DNA of 64,000 bases, taken from Clostridiaceae bacterium. Lineage in GTDB: Bacteria; Bacillota; Clostridia; Lachnospirales; Lachnospiraceae. The position numbers and the translations under genes were made by a program. Positions 43,853-53,096 of the stretch are shown here, one piece after another. Numbering within the stretch: the stretch's first letter is position 1; each line of letters starts with the position of its first letter. The stretch spans positions 1 to 64,000 of the forward strand of contig QXXC01000001.1 in the NCBI GenBank assembly GCA_009911305.1, given 5' to 3'. The notes below the pieces were generated by a model. That model saw only the letters and a list, made by a program, of their open reading frames with translations. It had not been told where the DNA came from and made no database searches.

Positions 43853-44833
43853 CTACACATATCCATATATCCCCCGCACCGACACCTCTCCGGAGAGGAC
43901 GCTTCGGGTTCTTCCGTCCTCTGTCCTGACCAAAAGCCGGCCCATGGCGTCAATCCCGAGCGCGGTTCCCGTATATTCATCCTCCGGATCCAGCACGCGG
44001 ACCGCATTGTTCCGGTTGGCCAGAAGGCTGTTGTACTCGGCTGCAAGGCCTGACATATCTTCACATTCCATAAAACGGCTGTAATAGCCCTCGTACGCTT
44101 CCATGACGGCTCCTATCAGGCTGCTCCTCTTCACCCTTGTCCCTGTCTCCAGGAACAGGGAGGCCGCCACATCCTGTATCTCCTCCGGAAAGGCCTCGGT
44201 ATTGGCGTTGATGCCGATCCCGGTTACTACATAATTGATGCATTCCAGCTCTGTGCTCATCTCCGTCAGGATCCCGCAGACCTTCTTTCCGTTTATAACC
44301 ACATCATTCGGCCATTTGATCCGGCTGTCCAGCCCGCAGATCCGCTTAATCCCGTCCGCCACGGCCAGAGCGGCCACCAGCGTCAGCATAGACGCGCAGG
44401 ACGGGTGCAGGGCGGGCCTTACCAGGATACTCATCCAGATCCCGACTCCCCGGGGAGAGGTCCAGCTTCTTCCCCTGCGCCCCTTTCCCATGGTCTGATA
44501 ATCGGCCACAGCCAGCGTCCCGTGGGGAGCTCCTGCCTCCGCCGCCCGCTTGGCCTCTGTATTCGTGGAGTCCGTCTCATCAAAATACAGCACATTCCTC
44601 CCGGCCCACTCTGTCCGCATGCCGCTCTCCAGCTCGGCGCGGCTTAAAATATCCGCCGCCCTCTTAAGGCAATACCCCCTGTTCCGCACCGCCTCGATCT
44701 CATATCCCTCCTCCTCAAGCTGCTTCACCACCTTCCAGACCGCGGTGCGCGAGACGTGCAGCCGCTCGCACAGCTCCTGTCCCGACAGATAGCCGTCTGC
44801 TTCCTTTAACATCCGAAGCACCTTTGTCTTCAT
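43853..44833 (-). CDS. birA: Bifunctional biotin-protein ligase/biotin operon repressor BirA (326 aa)
   Basis: A group II biotin ligase has an N-terminal winged helix (about 1-60, SGQELCERLHVSRTAVWKVV) that can repress biotin genes. The ligase core carries the biotinyl-AMP loop GKGRRGRSWTSP (about 117-128) and KWPNDVVINGKKVCGILTEM. A small SH3-like C-terminal domain ends the protein. It attaches biotin to carboxylases and decarboxylases. Six bases separate it from the preceding membrane-protein gene, so it is in an operon. Confidence 0.93.
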   Translation of the reverse strand: MKTKVLRMLKEADGYLSGQELCERLHVSRTAVWKVVKQLEEEGYEIEAVRNRGYCLKRAADILSRAELESGMRTEWAGRNVLYFDETDSTNTEAKRAAEAGAPHGTLAVADYQTMGKGRRGRSWTSPRGVGIWMSILVRPALHPSCASMLTLVAALAVADGIKRICGLDSRIKWPNDVVINGKKVCGILTEMSTELECINYVVTGIGINANTEAFPEEIQDVAASLFLETGTRVKRSSLIGAVMEAYEGYYSRFMECEDMSGLAAEYNSLLANRNNAVRVLDPEDEYTGTALGIDAMGRLLVRTEDGRTRSVLSGEVSVRGIYGYV

Positions 44834-44839
44834 TGCAAA

Positions 44840-45154
44840 TCACCCCCACCAGATTGTAAGCGAGCTCAGAACACACAGCAGAAATAATGCAATTCCCACT
44901 GCCATCAGGGCTATCCCGGCTATCCTTTTTTTTCCGTCTCTGCGGTTTTCCCTGAAACAGTCATATCCGTTGACCACATTCAGAATCGCCGCCAGCAGAA
45001 AAATGGCCGGGAATAAAATGCGGTTTTCCTCCGGATTTAAAAATGCCAGAACGGCAAAAATGACCATAATTACGCCCACTGCGATGTGAAATAGGTCCAG
45101 CGCTACGCGGGAGCTTCTGCCGCCTTTTCTCTTTTCCTGCAACATAGTAATCAT
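44840..45154 (-). CDS. Small three-helix membrane protein (104 aa)
   Basis: This is a short protein with a basic N-terminus, three predicted membrane helices (about 22-40, 47-62, 80-100) and a basic loop (RENRRDGKKRIAG). It resembles small Lachnospiraceae proteins of unknown function (DUF6637-like, from memory). It precedes birA by 6 bases in the same direction. No function is suggested by the sequence. Confidence 0.65.
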   Translation of the reverse strand: MITMLQEKRKGGRSSRVALDLFHIAVGVIMVIFAVLAFLNPEENRILFPAIFLLAAILNVVNGYDCFRENRRDGKKRIAGIALMAVGIALFLLCVLSSLTIWWG

Positions 45155-45245
45155 TCTCTCCTTTAGTTCTCCTTCATTTTACATAAAAGTGCGGGGTTTG
45201 TCAAAAGAATCGTTATTTTATATGGGCCGGGCGGGTAAGGCGCGT

Positions 45246-46454
45246 TTATTCCGGCACAGCGCGGCGGATCAACGGCGCGGCGGCGCTTTTTTGCAGGGAG
45301 CGTTTTACTTCCAGGGACAGTTCGTCATCTGTGTATATATGGTAGCGCAGGATGCCGGCTGTCGCGGCCAGCTCCTCAAGGAGGGCTATATAGAGAGCGC
45401 GGTAATCCCAGCTCTGTGACAGGCCCAGGCGCAGCGCCAGCCCGGGGAAGAGGGTTTCCGTGCAGAAGCGGTATTGGGTAATGGAAGCGGCGGCGTCCGG
45501 CTCCAGAACAGACTCAAGATAGCTTTTGTAGAAATCAAGCTCTGTCATCATGCGGTCAAAATAGTAGGCTTCGCTGTGCGGGGCCTGGATGTAGTAGCGC
45601 CGGCCGGCGAGGCCGTACAGAAGGCGGCAGCCTTCCAGGTACCCAAGGGCCAGGCTTTTGCGGAGCCGTTTTCGGCCGAATTCGAGGACGCCTCCCAGGT
45701 CTTCCCTGGGGGCGATGTGGTATACGCAGGTTCCTTCCGGGATCCTGAGGCGCTTTTCCGTGTCCAGTCCGGGGCCGTAGATGCGGATGATGATGATATC
45801 TCTGTAGCCGCGCTCCAGAAGGACGTCGGCCGGCACATTGTTAAAGCCGCCTCCGTCCATGTAATATTTGCCGCCCAGGCGCTCCTGTTTAAATACCGGG
45901 AAATAGGCGCTGGCCATCAGGATGTCCGGGATCTCTCCTTCCGGCAGGGTCTTGACATCCTTTTTCATCAGCTCCATGTCGCTTAAAGAAAAGGTGGTGA
46001 CAAAAAGCTCTCTGGGTGATGTGCGAATCTTTTTTTCGTCAATGGTTTCACGGATTAAGCGCTCTAAGGGGGCGGTGTCGATTCCGCGCTCTCGGAAAAG
46101 CCGTCTGAATTCCCCGGCTGTTTCCTTGAGGCTTCCGGACTCCGGCTCACGGCCAAGGATCTGGGAGTAACCAAGCGTGCCCCACAGTTTTTCCGCCAGG
46201 TCTAAGTCGCCCATACACATAAGGGCCCCGTTTAACGCCCCGACCGAAACCCCCGAAATCCCACCGATACGGATTCCGGCCTCGGAAAGCGCGCGCCAGG
46301 CCCCGATCTGAAACGCCCCTTTCGCGCCTCCGCCCTCCAGCACCACGCCGTACTCCCGATCGCGGGGAATGCGCACAGACTCCGGACCTGACCGGATGCT
46401 CTCAACCAGACGGCAGGGATTCTTCTTTTTCCTGTCTTTTAACTCATCTTCCAT
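45246..46454 (-). CDS. Patatin-like phospholipase (402 aa)
   Basis: This is a cytoplasmic or membrane-associated lipid acyl hydrolase. The anion loop EGGGAKGAFQIGAW (about 39-52), nucleophile GVSVG (about 69-73) and catalytic Asp in the MDGGGF motif form the Ser-Asp dyad. The N-terminus (1-30) is highly basic. The C-terminal half, after about residue 215, is an extension shared by Clostridial members. It does not overlap neighbours; the downstream gap contains nothing notable. Confidence 0.85.
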   Translation of the reverse strand: MEDELKDRKKKNPCRLVESIRSGPESVRIPRDREYGVVLEGGGAKGAFQIGAWRALSEAGIRIGGISGVSVGALNGALMCMGDLDLAEKLWGTLGYSQILGREPESGSLKETAGEFRRLFRERGIDTAPLERLIRETIDEKKIRTSPRELFVTTFSLSDMELMKKDVKTLPEGEIPDILMASAYFPVFKQERLGGKYYMDGGGFNNVPADVLLERGYRDIIIIRIYGPGLDTEKRLRIPEGTCVYHIAPREDLGGVLEFGRKRLRKSLALGYLEGCRLLYGLAGRRYYIQAPHSEAYYFDRMMTELDFYKSYLESVLEPDAAASITQYRFCTETLFPGLALRLGLSQSWDYRALYIALLEELAATAGILRYHIYTDDELSLEVKRSLQKSAAAPLIRRAVPE

Positions 46455-46528
46455 AGCTTACCATCCTGTTTCGCTTTTTAATGATAACAGTTACATGTCA
46501 ACGGCGTGTTCCGCCGCGCGGCCCCGCG

Positions 46529-46583
46529 CAAAAAAACCGGACCGCCCCGCAGCCTGTGTCCCCTGGCTGGAGCAATCCGGTTT
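46529..46583 (-). terminator. Intrinsic terminator of the NfeD-SPFH operon
   Basis: On the minus strand AAACCGGA and TCCGGTTT close a long GC-rich stem (inner pairs include CC/GG and GCC/GGC) that is followed by seven T residues. It ends the SPFH gene transcript 12 bases after its stop. Confidence 0.8.
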
Positions 46584-46594
46584 CCTCTCACTCG

Positions 46595-47521
46595 TTAATT
46601 CTTTGCGCCTACTTCGGCAATACTTTTTACCAGTCCCGCAATCCCCTGGATATCGGACGGGATGATGATCTTTGTCGCCTTGCCGTCCGCCGCCTGTGCA
46701 AAAGCTTCCAGGCTCTTTAACCGGAGCACGGCTTCATCGGCCCCGGCCTCTTTGATAAAGCGGATGCCGTCTGCATTGGCCTGCTGCACCTTCATGATCG
46801 CCTCCGCACGGCCCTCTGCCTCACGGATCATCTTCTCCTTCTCCGCCTCCGCGCGCAGGATCGCCGCCTCCTTCTCCGCCTCAGCCTCAAGGATCGCGGA
46901 CTCTTTCTTTCCCTCTGCTACCAGAATCGTGGATTTCTTCTCACCCTCGGCCTTCAGGATCGCCTCCCGGCGCTCGCGCTCGGCCTTCATCTGCTTTTCC
47001 ATCGCGTCCTGGATGGCTGCCGGAGGAATGATATTCTTAAGCTCCACGCGGTTTACTTTAATGCCCCACGGGTCAGTGGCCACATCCAGGGCGGAGCGCA
47101 TCTTGGTATTGATCGTCTCCCTGGAGGTCAGTGTCTGGTCAAGCTCCAGATCGCCGATAATATTGCGCAGCGTGGTCGCGGTCAGGTTTTCAATCGCCAT
47201 GATCGGGTTCTCCACGCCATACGCAAACAGCTTCGGATCTGTAATCTGAAAAAATACGACCGTATCAATCTTCATCGTCACATTGTCCTTGGTGATAACC
47301 GGCTGCGGCGCGAAATCCACCACCTGCTCCTTCAATACCACGCGCTTGGCCACGCGGTCAATAAACGGGGCCTTGAAATGCACGCCCACGGACCATGTGT
47401 CCATATACGCCCCCAGACGCTCCATAACCAGAGCCTGCGCCTGCGGCACAATCCTGATACAGGAAGCAAGCACCAGCAGTGCAATCACGACAAGAATAAC
47501 AAAAGCTAAAAAGGTTCCCAT
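46595..47521 (-). CDS. SPFH/Band 7 (stomatin-like) membrane protein (308 aa)
   Basis: An N-terminal membrane helix (about 3-22) is followed by a prohibitin/stomatin domain (about 25-185, with RLGAYMDTWSVGVHFKAPF). A long Ala/Glu/Lys coiled coil (about 185-255) has repeating units such as ILxAEAEKE. It forms oligomeric membrane scaffolds. A one-base gap separates it from the NfeD gene; this pair is a well-known unit in which NfeD binds or modulates the SPFH partner. Confidence 0.9.
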   Translation of the reverse strand: MGTFLAFVILVVIALLVLASCIRIVPQAQALVMERLGAYMDTWSVGVHFKAPFIDRVAKRVVLKEQVVDFAPQPVITKDNVTMKIDTVVFFQITDPKLFAYGVENPIMAIENLTATTLRNIIGDLELDQTLTSRETINTKMRSALDVATDPWGIKVNRVELKNIIPPAAIQDAMEKQMKAERERREAILKAEGEKKSTILVAEGKKESAILEAEAEKEAAILRAEAEKEKMIREAEGRAEAIMKVQQANADGIRFIKEAGADEAVLRLKSLEAFAQAADGKATKIIIPSDIQGIAGLVKSIAEVGAKN

Positions 47522-47522
47522 T

Positions 47523-47957
47523 CTAAATCTCCTCCATTTTCCTGACCATCAGCTTCACTCCGGACACGGACTCGATCCTGACCATCTCGCCGCTCCTGAT
47601 CGGCGTCCCGTCTGCGGACCGCGCTGACCACTCCTGGCCTCCCACCACAGCAGAGCCGACAGATAAGTCATTATCCACATCTGATGTGATCCTTGCTTTT
47701 TTCCCCACCAGATCCTCCACGTTTGTCTTTACCGTATTCCGGTTGACGTGTCTGATGACAAATGGCCTGGTAAAAAATAAAAGCGCGCAGGATACCAGGA
47801 AAAATACGGCAAGCTGGCCGTTTTTCCCCACGTCCATCAGCGACAGCGCAAACGCGGCCAGCGCCCCGCCTGCAAACCAGATGGTCGTAAGGGCCATGGT
47901 AGCTGCTTCAATCACGATCAGAACCACAAACGCTGCAATCCAGATCTTCCATGCCAT
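47523..47957 (-). CDS. NfeD-family membrane protein (144 aa)
   Basis: This is a short NfeD protein: three to four membrane helices (about 5-75) and a C-terminal OB-fold (about 85-144, NVEDLVGKKARITSDVDN). ATG 47957 is favoured by GGGAG 8 bases before it; an earlier start adds residues outside the family pattern. It is translated with the SPFH gene that follows and is probably involved in membrane domain organisation. Confidence 0.87.
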   Translation of the reverse strand: MAWKIWIAAFVVLIVIEAATMALTTIWFAGGALAAFALSLMDVGKNGQLAVFFLVSCALLFFTRPFVIRHVNRNTVKTNVEDLVGKKARITSDVDNDLSVGSAVVGGQEWSARSADGTPIRSGEMVRIESVSGVKLMVRKMEEI

Positions 47958-48072
47958 ACTTATCTCTCCCTTCCAAAAGTAAATGGAACTGTACTTTTGT
48001 ATCATTATATGATATTTTCAGACATTAATCAACATTTGGAAGGAAGTTTCATTCTTAAGTTTTTCTGACAGA

Positions 48073-48873
48073 TCAGGTGATTGGATGATAGAAGCCATTC
48101 CTTCTCTGCCTCGCCGCCTCAAACATCAGTACCGAAGCCGCCACGGCGGCGTTCAGGGATTCTACCTGCCCCTCCATCGGTATCCGCACAGACGTATCTG
48201 CCAGGGCGGCTGTCCCGTCCGTCAGGCCGCCTGCCTCGTTTCCGATGAGAAAGCCCGTGCTCTTCGTATAATCCGCGCTGTCATAGGAGACAGAGCCCTT
48301 TAAATGCGCGGCATACAGGCAAATCCCTGACGTTTTAAGCGTTAAAAGTGTTTCCTTTAAATCCGTTACGTATACGAACGGCATGCGGAAAACGGAGCCC
48401 ATGGCGGAACGGATGACCTTGGGGCTGTAGATGTCAGCCGTTTCCGCATTCATCACGATCCCGGTCGCTCCGGCGCCTTCCGCCGCCCGGATGAGGGTTC
48501 CAAGGTTGCCGGGATCCTGCAGTGTTTCCAGGATTAAAAGGTGCGCCGGCTCTGCGGCGAGGTCTGACAGCGTATAGGAAAACTGCTCTGCAACAGCCAG
48601 GATGCCCTGGGGGGTCCGGGTGTCGGACAGGAAGCGCATGACTTCATCTGAGACGATTTCAAAGGCGCAGCCGTCTAAGAGCGCGTCCGCGCGCCCGCTG
48701 CGCTGTTTCAGAAAGCTCTCGGATACGTATGTCTCGCGAAGATGCGTCCGCGGAAGCTCGGAGAAGAGCTTCGGACCCTCTGCTATGAAAAGCTTCTGCT
48801 CCCGTCTGGCCTTTGCCTTTTTTACCAGGGCGGATACGGCCCGGATACGGTTATTTCCTGTACTTGTTATCAT
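48073..48873 (-). CDS. SpoU/TrmH-family RNA 2'-O-methyltransferase (266 aa)
   Basis: An N-terminal L30e-like substrate domain (about 1-95) is followed by a SPOUT knot. The three knot motifs are LLILETLQDPGNLGTLIRAAEGAG (about 110), FLIGNEAGGLT (about 209) and VRIPMEGQVESLNAAVAASVLMFE (about 227). It 2'-O-methylates a nucleotide in rRNA or tRNA. RlmB-type and TsnR-type enzymes share this layout, so the exact target is not determined. It stands upstream of the NfeD gene with a 115-base gap. Confidence 0.88.
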   Translation of the reverse strand: MITSTGNNRIRAVSALVKKAKARREQKLFIAEGPKLFSELPRTHLRETYVSESFLKQRSGRADALLDGCAFEIVSDEVMRFLSDTRTPQGILAVAEQFSYTLSDLAAEPAHLLILETLQDPGNLGTLIRAAEGAGATGIVMNAETADIYSPKVIRSAMGSVFRMPFVYVTDLKETLLTLKTSGICLYAAHLKGSVSYDSADYTKSTGFLIGNEAGGLTDGTAALADTSVRIPMEGQVESLNAAVAASVLMFEAARQRRNGFYHPIT

Positions 48874-48971
48874 ATCTCTTTTTCCATCCTTATATGCATT
48901 TGATCAGCAGCAGACATTATGTGTAAACGGTTGCGAAATCCGCCATGCTTCCTGAATCGGTTTGTATCGCC

Positions 48972-50885
48972 TCACATCTGCTCCAGCTCCTCCAGCCACA
49001 GCCTGCCGCAGGCGTCGCTCGGCATCCGCAGATCGCCCCGCGGAGAGACGGCGACGGATCCTACCTTCGGGCCGTCGGGCAGGCAGGAGCGCTTAAACTG
49101 CTGGCTGAAGAAGCGGCGGTAAAATACCTTCAGCCATTTTAAAATCGTCTCATCCGTATACGTCCCTTCAAAGGCCCTTTTCGCCAGGCGGAAAATCTTG
49201 CCCGGGTGGAAGCCAAAGCGCAGAATGTGGTAGAGGAAGAAGTCGTGAAGCTCATACGGGCCCACCAGATCTTCGGTCTTCTGGGCGATTTTTCCGTCCT
49301 CCGGGGGCAGAAGCTCAGGGCTTACCGGCGTGTCGAGCACGTCAAGCAGAACCTCTGAAAGCTCCTTTTCCCCGCATGTGTCGGCAAAATAGCGCACCAG
49401 ATGGCGCACCAGCGTCTTGGGAATCGATCCGTTGACACCGTACATGGACATGTGATCCCCATTGTACGTCGCCCACCCGAGCGCCAGCTCGGACATGTCC
49501 CCGGTGCCGATCACCATGCCGCCGCGCTGGTTGGCGATGTCCATCAGCACCTGGGTCCGCTCTCTGGCCTGCGCATTTTCATATGTCACGTCATGCTTTG
49601 CCGGATCCTGGGCGATATCGCGGAAATGGACGGTCACTGCTTCTTTGATGTCCACCTCCCTAAGGGAAACGCCCAGCTTTTCCGCCATCAGGCAGGCGTT
49701 GTGGTAGGTGCGGTCCGTGGTGCCAAAGCACGGCATGGTCACTGCAATGATATCCTTTCTGGAAAGGCCCAGGAGATCAAACGCGCGCACAGACACAAGG
49801 AGCGCAAGCGTGGAGTCAAGCCCGCCTGAAATGCCCACCACAACGCATTTGCAGTTCGTGTGCTTCAGCCGCTTTTTCAGCCCCATAGCCTGAATCGAAA
49901 GGATCTCCTCGCATCTTTTGTTTCTCACCGCCCCGTCATGGGGCACAAAGGGGGACGGATCGATCGGACGTCTTAATTCCTGCTCCCTGCATTCCAGGGA
50001 AAATTCCACAAAAGTATAGCGCTCCCGTCCCTCTGTCTGGTATGTGGTCATGCGGCGGCGTTCGCACTCCAGGCGCTCCAGATCCACATCGGCATAGATT
50101 GTCCCGTTCGCAAAGCGCTCTGATTCCGCCAGGACCGCGCCGTTCTCCGCGATCATATTCTGACCGCCGAACACCAGATCCTGCGTGGATTCGCCCTCCC
50201 CCGCATTTGCGTACACATACGCGCACAAAAGCCTGGCTGACTGCCCGCTTATAAGGCTTCTTCTGTAACCGCTCTTTCCCGCAGCCTCATCGCTCGCCGA
50301 ACCGTTTACAATCACTGTGGCGCCGGCTGAAGCGTGGGCGATGCTGGGAGGATTTAAGACCCACACATCCTCGCAGATCTCCGCCCCCACCACGAGATTA
50401 TCCACATTCGCGCAGGTAAACAGAAGGCGGCTTCCCATCGGGACCTGCCCGCCCTCCCACGGGACGTAAATCACATCCTCCCAGCCCGGATTAAAATAGC
50501 GGAGCTCGTAGAATTCGGAATAATTCGGAAGCCAGCGCTTTGGAATCAGGCCCAGCAGCCGGCCGTCCTGGATGGCCGCCGCCGTATTGTAGAGCTTATG
50601 ATTATGCTCCCACGGCAGCCCGGCAAAGACCAGCATATCGCTTCCCTTTGTGGAATCAACCAGCTTCCTGAGCTCGCTTCTCACTTTGGACAGCAGGGGT
50701 TTCTGCATAAACAGCTCGCCGCACGTATAGCCCGTCAGCGCAAGCTCCGGAAATACCAGGACGGCGGCGCCCTGCGCGCGCGCCTCCTCGATTCCCCTGC
50801 AGATCTGCTCCCTGTTAAACTCCACGTCAGCTACCCGTACCTCCGGCGTTGACGCCGCAACGCGGATAAAACCATCTCTTATCAT
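48972..50885 (-). CDS. nadE: Glutamine-dependent NAD+ synthetase (637 aa)
   Basis: This enzyme makes NAD from deamido-NAD, ATP and glutamine. The N-terminal nitrilase domain (about 1-300) has the catalytic Glu in VLVFPELALTGYT, Lys in LIPKRWLPNY and Cys in VGAEICEDVW. The C-terminal synthetase domain has the ATP pyrophosphatase loop GISGGLDSTLAL (about 349-360). Other motifs are GTGDMSELALGW and SIPKTLVRHL. The full two-domain length shows ammonia is channelled from glutamine. A repeat element lies just upstream of the start. Confidence 0.95.
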   Translation of the reverse strand: MIRDGFIRVAASTPEVRVADVEFNREQICRGIEEARAQGAAVLVFPELALTGYTCGELFMQKPLLSKVRSELRKLVDSTKGSDMLVFAGLPWEHNHKLYNTAAAIQDGRLLGLIPKRWLPNYSEFYELRYFNPGWEDVIYVPWEGGQVPMGSRLLFTCANVDNLVVGAEICEDVWVLNPPSIAHASAGATVIVNGSASDEAAGKSGYRRSLISGQSARLLCAYVYANAGEGESTQDLVFGGQNMIAENGAVLAESERFANGTIYADVDLERLECERRRMTTYQTEGRERYTFVEFSLECREQELRRPIDPSPFVPHDGAVRNKRCEEILSIQAMGLKKRLKHTNCKCVVVGISGGLDSTLALLVSVRAFDLLGLSRKDIIAVTMPCFGTTDRTYHNACLMAEKLGVSLREVDIKEAVTVHFRDIAQDPAKHDVTYENAQARERTQVLMDIANQRGGMVIGTGDMSELALGWATYNGDHMSMYGVNGSIPKTLVRHLVRYFADTCGEKELSEVLLDVLDTPVSPELLPPEDGKIAQKTEDLVGPYELHDFFLYHILRFGFHPGKIFRLAKRAFEGTYTDETILKWLKVFYRRFFSQQFKRSCLPDGPKVGSVAVSPRGDLRMPSDACGRLWLEELEQM

Positions 50886-50923
50886 CGTTTAGCCGTTCCT
50901 TTCACTTTCTCTATTTGAATTTT

Positions 50924-51122
50924 AATGATGTTGGGGTCAAAAGGTCTTTTGACCCCTCTGATACCGGATTGCTCCGTACGTTGTACTCCCGCAATCCTCA
51001 AAAACATTCCAAATCCGCCCTGATCGGGCTGCTTTTTCATGTTTTTGGCGGGTCCCAAGTTCAAAAACCCTCTTGCAGGCAAGCCTGCATCGGATTTTAG
51101 ACCTTTTGACCCTGGTATCATT
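50924..51122. mobile_element. About 199-bp inverted-repeat element bounded by GGGTCAAAAGGTCT ends
   Basis: The ends share AATGAT, four variable bases and GGGTCAAAAGGTCT in inverted orientation (left about 50924-50946, right about 51099-51122). The left end also forms an 11-bp palindrome (50933-50956). The interior has a TGCAGGC-AA-GCCTGCA hairpin (51074-51089). A 91-codon frame across it has no codon signal and is a chance reading. There is no transposase. It fits a short non-autonomous repeat of the kind scattered through Lachnospiraceae. Confidence 0.65.
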
Positions 51123-51248
51123 TTAATTATTGTAACGTCTCCGTCTGATCCTGCCATATCTGAAAAAACTCCTGTTCAGCCGCCGAAACGATACTTCCAG
51201 ATTTTATTATACTCCATTTCAGTGATAATTCCACTATCAAATTTTGTG

Positions 51249-51270
51249 TGAGAGCGTGTTTAAAAAATTC
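51249..51270. repeat. Single end of the TAGAGCGTGTTT element
   Basis: The bases AGAGCGTGTTTAAAAAATTC match the terminal repeat of the 164-bp element with one substitution. No second end is present nearby. It sits about 180 bases upstream of the PepSY gene. Confidence 0.5.
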
Positions 51271-51328
51271 AGTAAAAAAATTTATTTTACCGTGATATAT
51301 ATTTAATGAAAATTTAATATTAATCGTG

Positions 51329-51402
51329 TATAATATGTATATCAGCAGGGAAAGCCGGCAAATAACCGGCCTTTCGTGTGCAGTGCGGCCCAATAGGCCG
51401 CA
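51329..51402 (+). promoter_or_regulatory. Promoter and hairpin leader of the PepSY gene
   Basis: A perfect TATAAT (51329-51334) has no convincing -35 box. Downstream are two hairpins: GAAAG/CTTTC with CCGG/CCGG (51350-51375) and TGCGGCC/GGCCGCA (51384-51402). They lie in the 110-base leader before the ATG and could affect RNA stability or control. They do not match a riboswitch I know. Confidence 0.45.
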
Positions 51403-51449
51403 TAATATAGAGCGTAACAAGTATCAGTTGATTTATGGAGGGAAACGAT

Positions 51450-52241
51450 ATGAAAAAACGATTCGCAGCAGCAGGAACAGGATTGACGGCAGGCGCTTTG
51501 GCGGCGATGATGGCGATGAACACATTCGCGGCGCAGGTAACGGAAGACAAGGCCAAATCCATCGCCCTGGGACACGCGGGACACACATCGGATCAGGTGA
51601 CGTACATCCGCTCCCTGATCGGCGCTGACGACGGCTGGGTCGTCTACGATGTGAAATTCCTGACCGCGGATTACAGGGAATATGAATATGAAATCAACGC
51701 GGCCGACGGCATGATACTGAGCATTGACTATGAGGCCAAGGCTCCCGCCGCGTCCCGCAGCGCCTCCTCATCCGTCAGCCTCGAGCGCGCAAAGGAGCTC
51801 TCCCTGGAGCATGCCGGACAGAAGGCGGAGGATGTGACCTTTGTAAAGCTTGAAAATGAATACGAGCATGGCCGAACCATATACGACATCGACTTCTGCA
51901 CGGCTGATAACAAAGAATATAAGTACGAGGTAAATGGAAGCACCGGAGAGATCATCGGCTGGGAATACGACATCAAGAAATCCCTCGCCCCGGGAGCAGA
52001 AGGCGGCGTCTCCCGGCAGACAGGAGCCGTGTCCGGCATAGAGGAGGCCAAAGCGATCGCCGTTAAGCAGGCGGGTTTAAGCCTTTCCGACGTGGCATGG
52101 GGAGAGGTGAAAACGGATTATGAGGACGGCCGCATGGTATATGAAGGCGAATTCTTCTGCGGATCGATGGAATACGAATTTGAGATCGACGCGGCAACAG
52201 GACAGGTGAAAAAATGGGAGATGGAGAGCATCTATGACTGA
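51450..52241 (+). CDS. Secreted protein with three PepSY domains (263 aa)
   Basis: A signal peptide (about 1-28, AMNTFA) leads to three similar segments (about 30-98, 105-178, 190-260). Each has the PepSY pattern A-x-x-I-A-x-x-H-A-G followed by a strand pair and ending in an EYEFEIDAATG-like turn. ATG 51450 follows GGAGG by 8 bases. PepSY domains often inhibit or fold peptidases outside the membrane. No peptidase lies next to it; the converging tcdA gene is unrelated. Confidence 0.88.
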   Translation: MKKRFAAAGTGLTAGALAAMMAMNTFAAQVTEDKAKSIALGHAGHTSDQVTYIRSLIGADDGWVVYDVKFLTADYREYEYEINAADGMILSIDYEAKAPAASRSASSSVSLERAKELSLEHAGQKAEDVTFVKLENEYEHGRTIYDIDFCTADNKEYKYEVNGSTGEIIGWEYDIKKSLAPGAEGGVSRQTGAVSGIEEAKAIAVKQAGLSLSDVAWGEVKTDYEDGRMVYEGEFFCGSMEYEFEIDAATGQVKKWEMESIYD

Positions 52242-52272
52242 CCCTCAATGATGCTCAGAAACAAACGCATCC

Positions 52273-53022
52273 TCACACCCCTCCCATCTGCCTCACCGCC
52301 TCCCCCGCCATGATAAGCCCCGCTGCCGGCGGCGCGAACGCCACGCTGCCCGGCACATGGCGGCGGGCGCTGCCCTTTTCATTCTCCTCCACGATAAAGC
52401 GCGCCTCCATCTCCGGATCCGGCGTCCGGGGCGTTTCGTCCGAAAACACCACCTTTAAATGCTCAATCCCCCTCTTCTTTAATTCCCGCCGCATCACCCG
52501 GCACAGGGGGCACACCGAAGTCTCCGAGATATCGGCGATCCGGAACCGTTCCGGATGCAGCTTATTTCCCGTCCCCATGGATGAGAGGATGGGAATCCCA
52601 TGCTCCTTCGCATAGACAGCCAGAGCCAGCTTGGCGGCCACTGTGTCAACGGCGTCCAGAATATAGTCTACCTGCCCTGCTCTTTCAAACAGGGCGTCCA
52701 GATTATCAGGCAGCACAAACGTCTCAAAGGTCAAAACACGGGTATCCGGGCAGATTTCCCGTATCATGCGCTCCATGACCTTTGTCTTTTTCTGCCCGAT
52801 TGTGGATCGCCACGCCACGCACTGGCGGTTCAGGTTCGTCTCTGACACGCTGTCATCATCCGTCAGAATCAGCCTCCCCACCCCGCTCCTGGCCAGGGCC
52901 TGGGCGCAGTGGGAACCCACTCCCCCGATCCCGAACACGGCGGCCGAGCTGCCCCAAAGCCGCTCCATGGCGGCGTCCCCAAGCATCAGCCTGGTCCTGT
53001 CAAATTCATGTCCGCTTCCCAT
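52273..53022 (-). CDS. tcdA: tRNA threonylcarbamoyladenosine dehydratase TcdA (249 aa)
   Basis: This is an E1/ThiF-fold enzyme that cyclises the t6A37 modification of tRNA in an ATP-dependent dehydration. The nucleotide loop GIGGVGSHCAQALARSGVG (about 33-51), the adenylate motif DDDSVSETNLNRQ and the late catalytic cysteine region (CPLCRVMRRELKKRG) are intact. ATG 53022 follows AAAGGG by 8 bases; a GTG three codons earlier is less likely. Related to CsdL/YgdL. It is convergent with the PepSY gene with a 31-base gap and no terminator hairpin. Confidence 0.87.
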   Translation of the reverse strand: MGSGHEFDRTRLMLGDAAMERLWGSSAAVFGIGGVGSHCAQALARSGVGRLILTDDDSVSETNLNRQCVAWRSTIGQKKTKVMERMIREICPDTRVLTFETFVLPDNLDALFERAGQVDYILDAVDTVAAKLALAVYAKEHGIPILSSMGTGNKLHPERFRIADISETSVCPLCRVMRRELKKRGIEHLKVVFSDETPRTPDPEMEARFIVEENEKGSARRHVPGSVAFAPPAAGLIMAGEAVRQMGGV

Positions 53023-53096
53023 GCCCTTCACCCTTTCCTTCTTTATGCCCGCTTTGGGCCTGATACATAAAACCGCCGCGCATCCGCACTCCCTCT

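Noticed and set aside
50882..51157. 91-codon open frame upstream of nadE
   Set aside because: It coincides with the inverted-repeat element at 50924-51122 and reads through its palindromes; no coding signal of its own.
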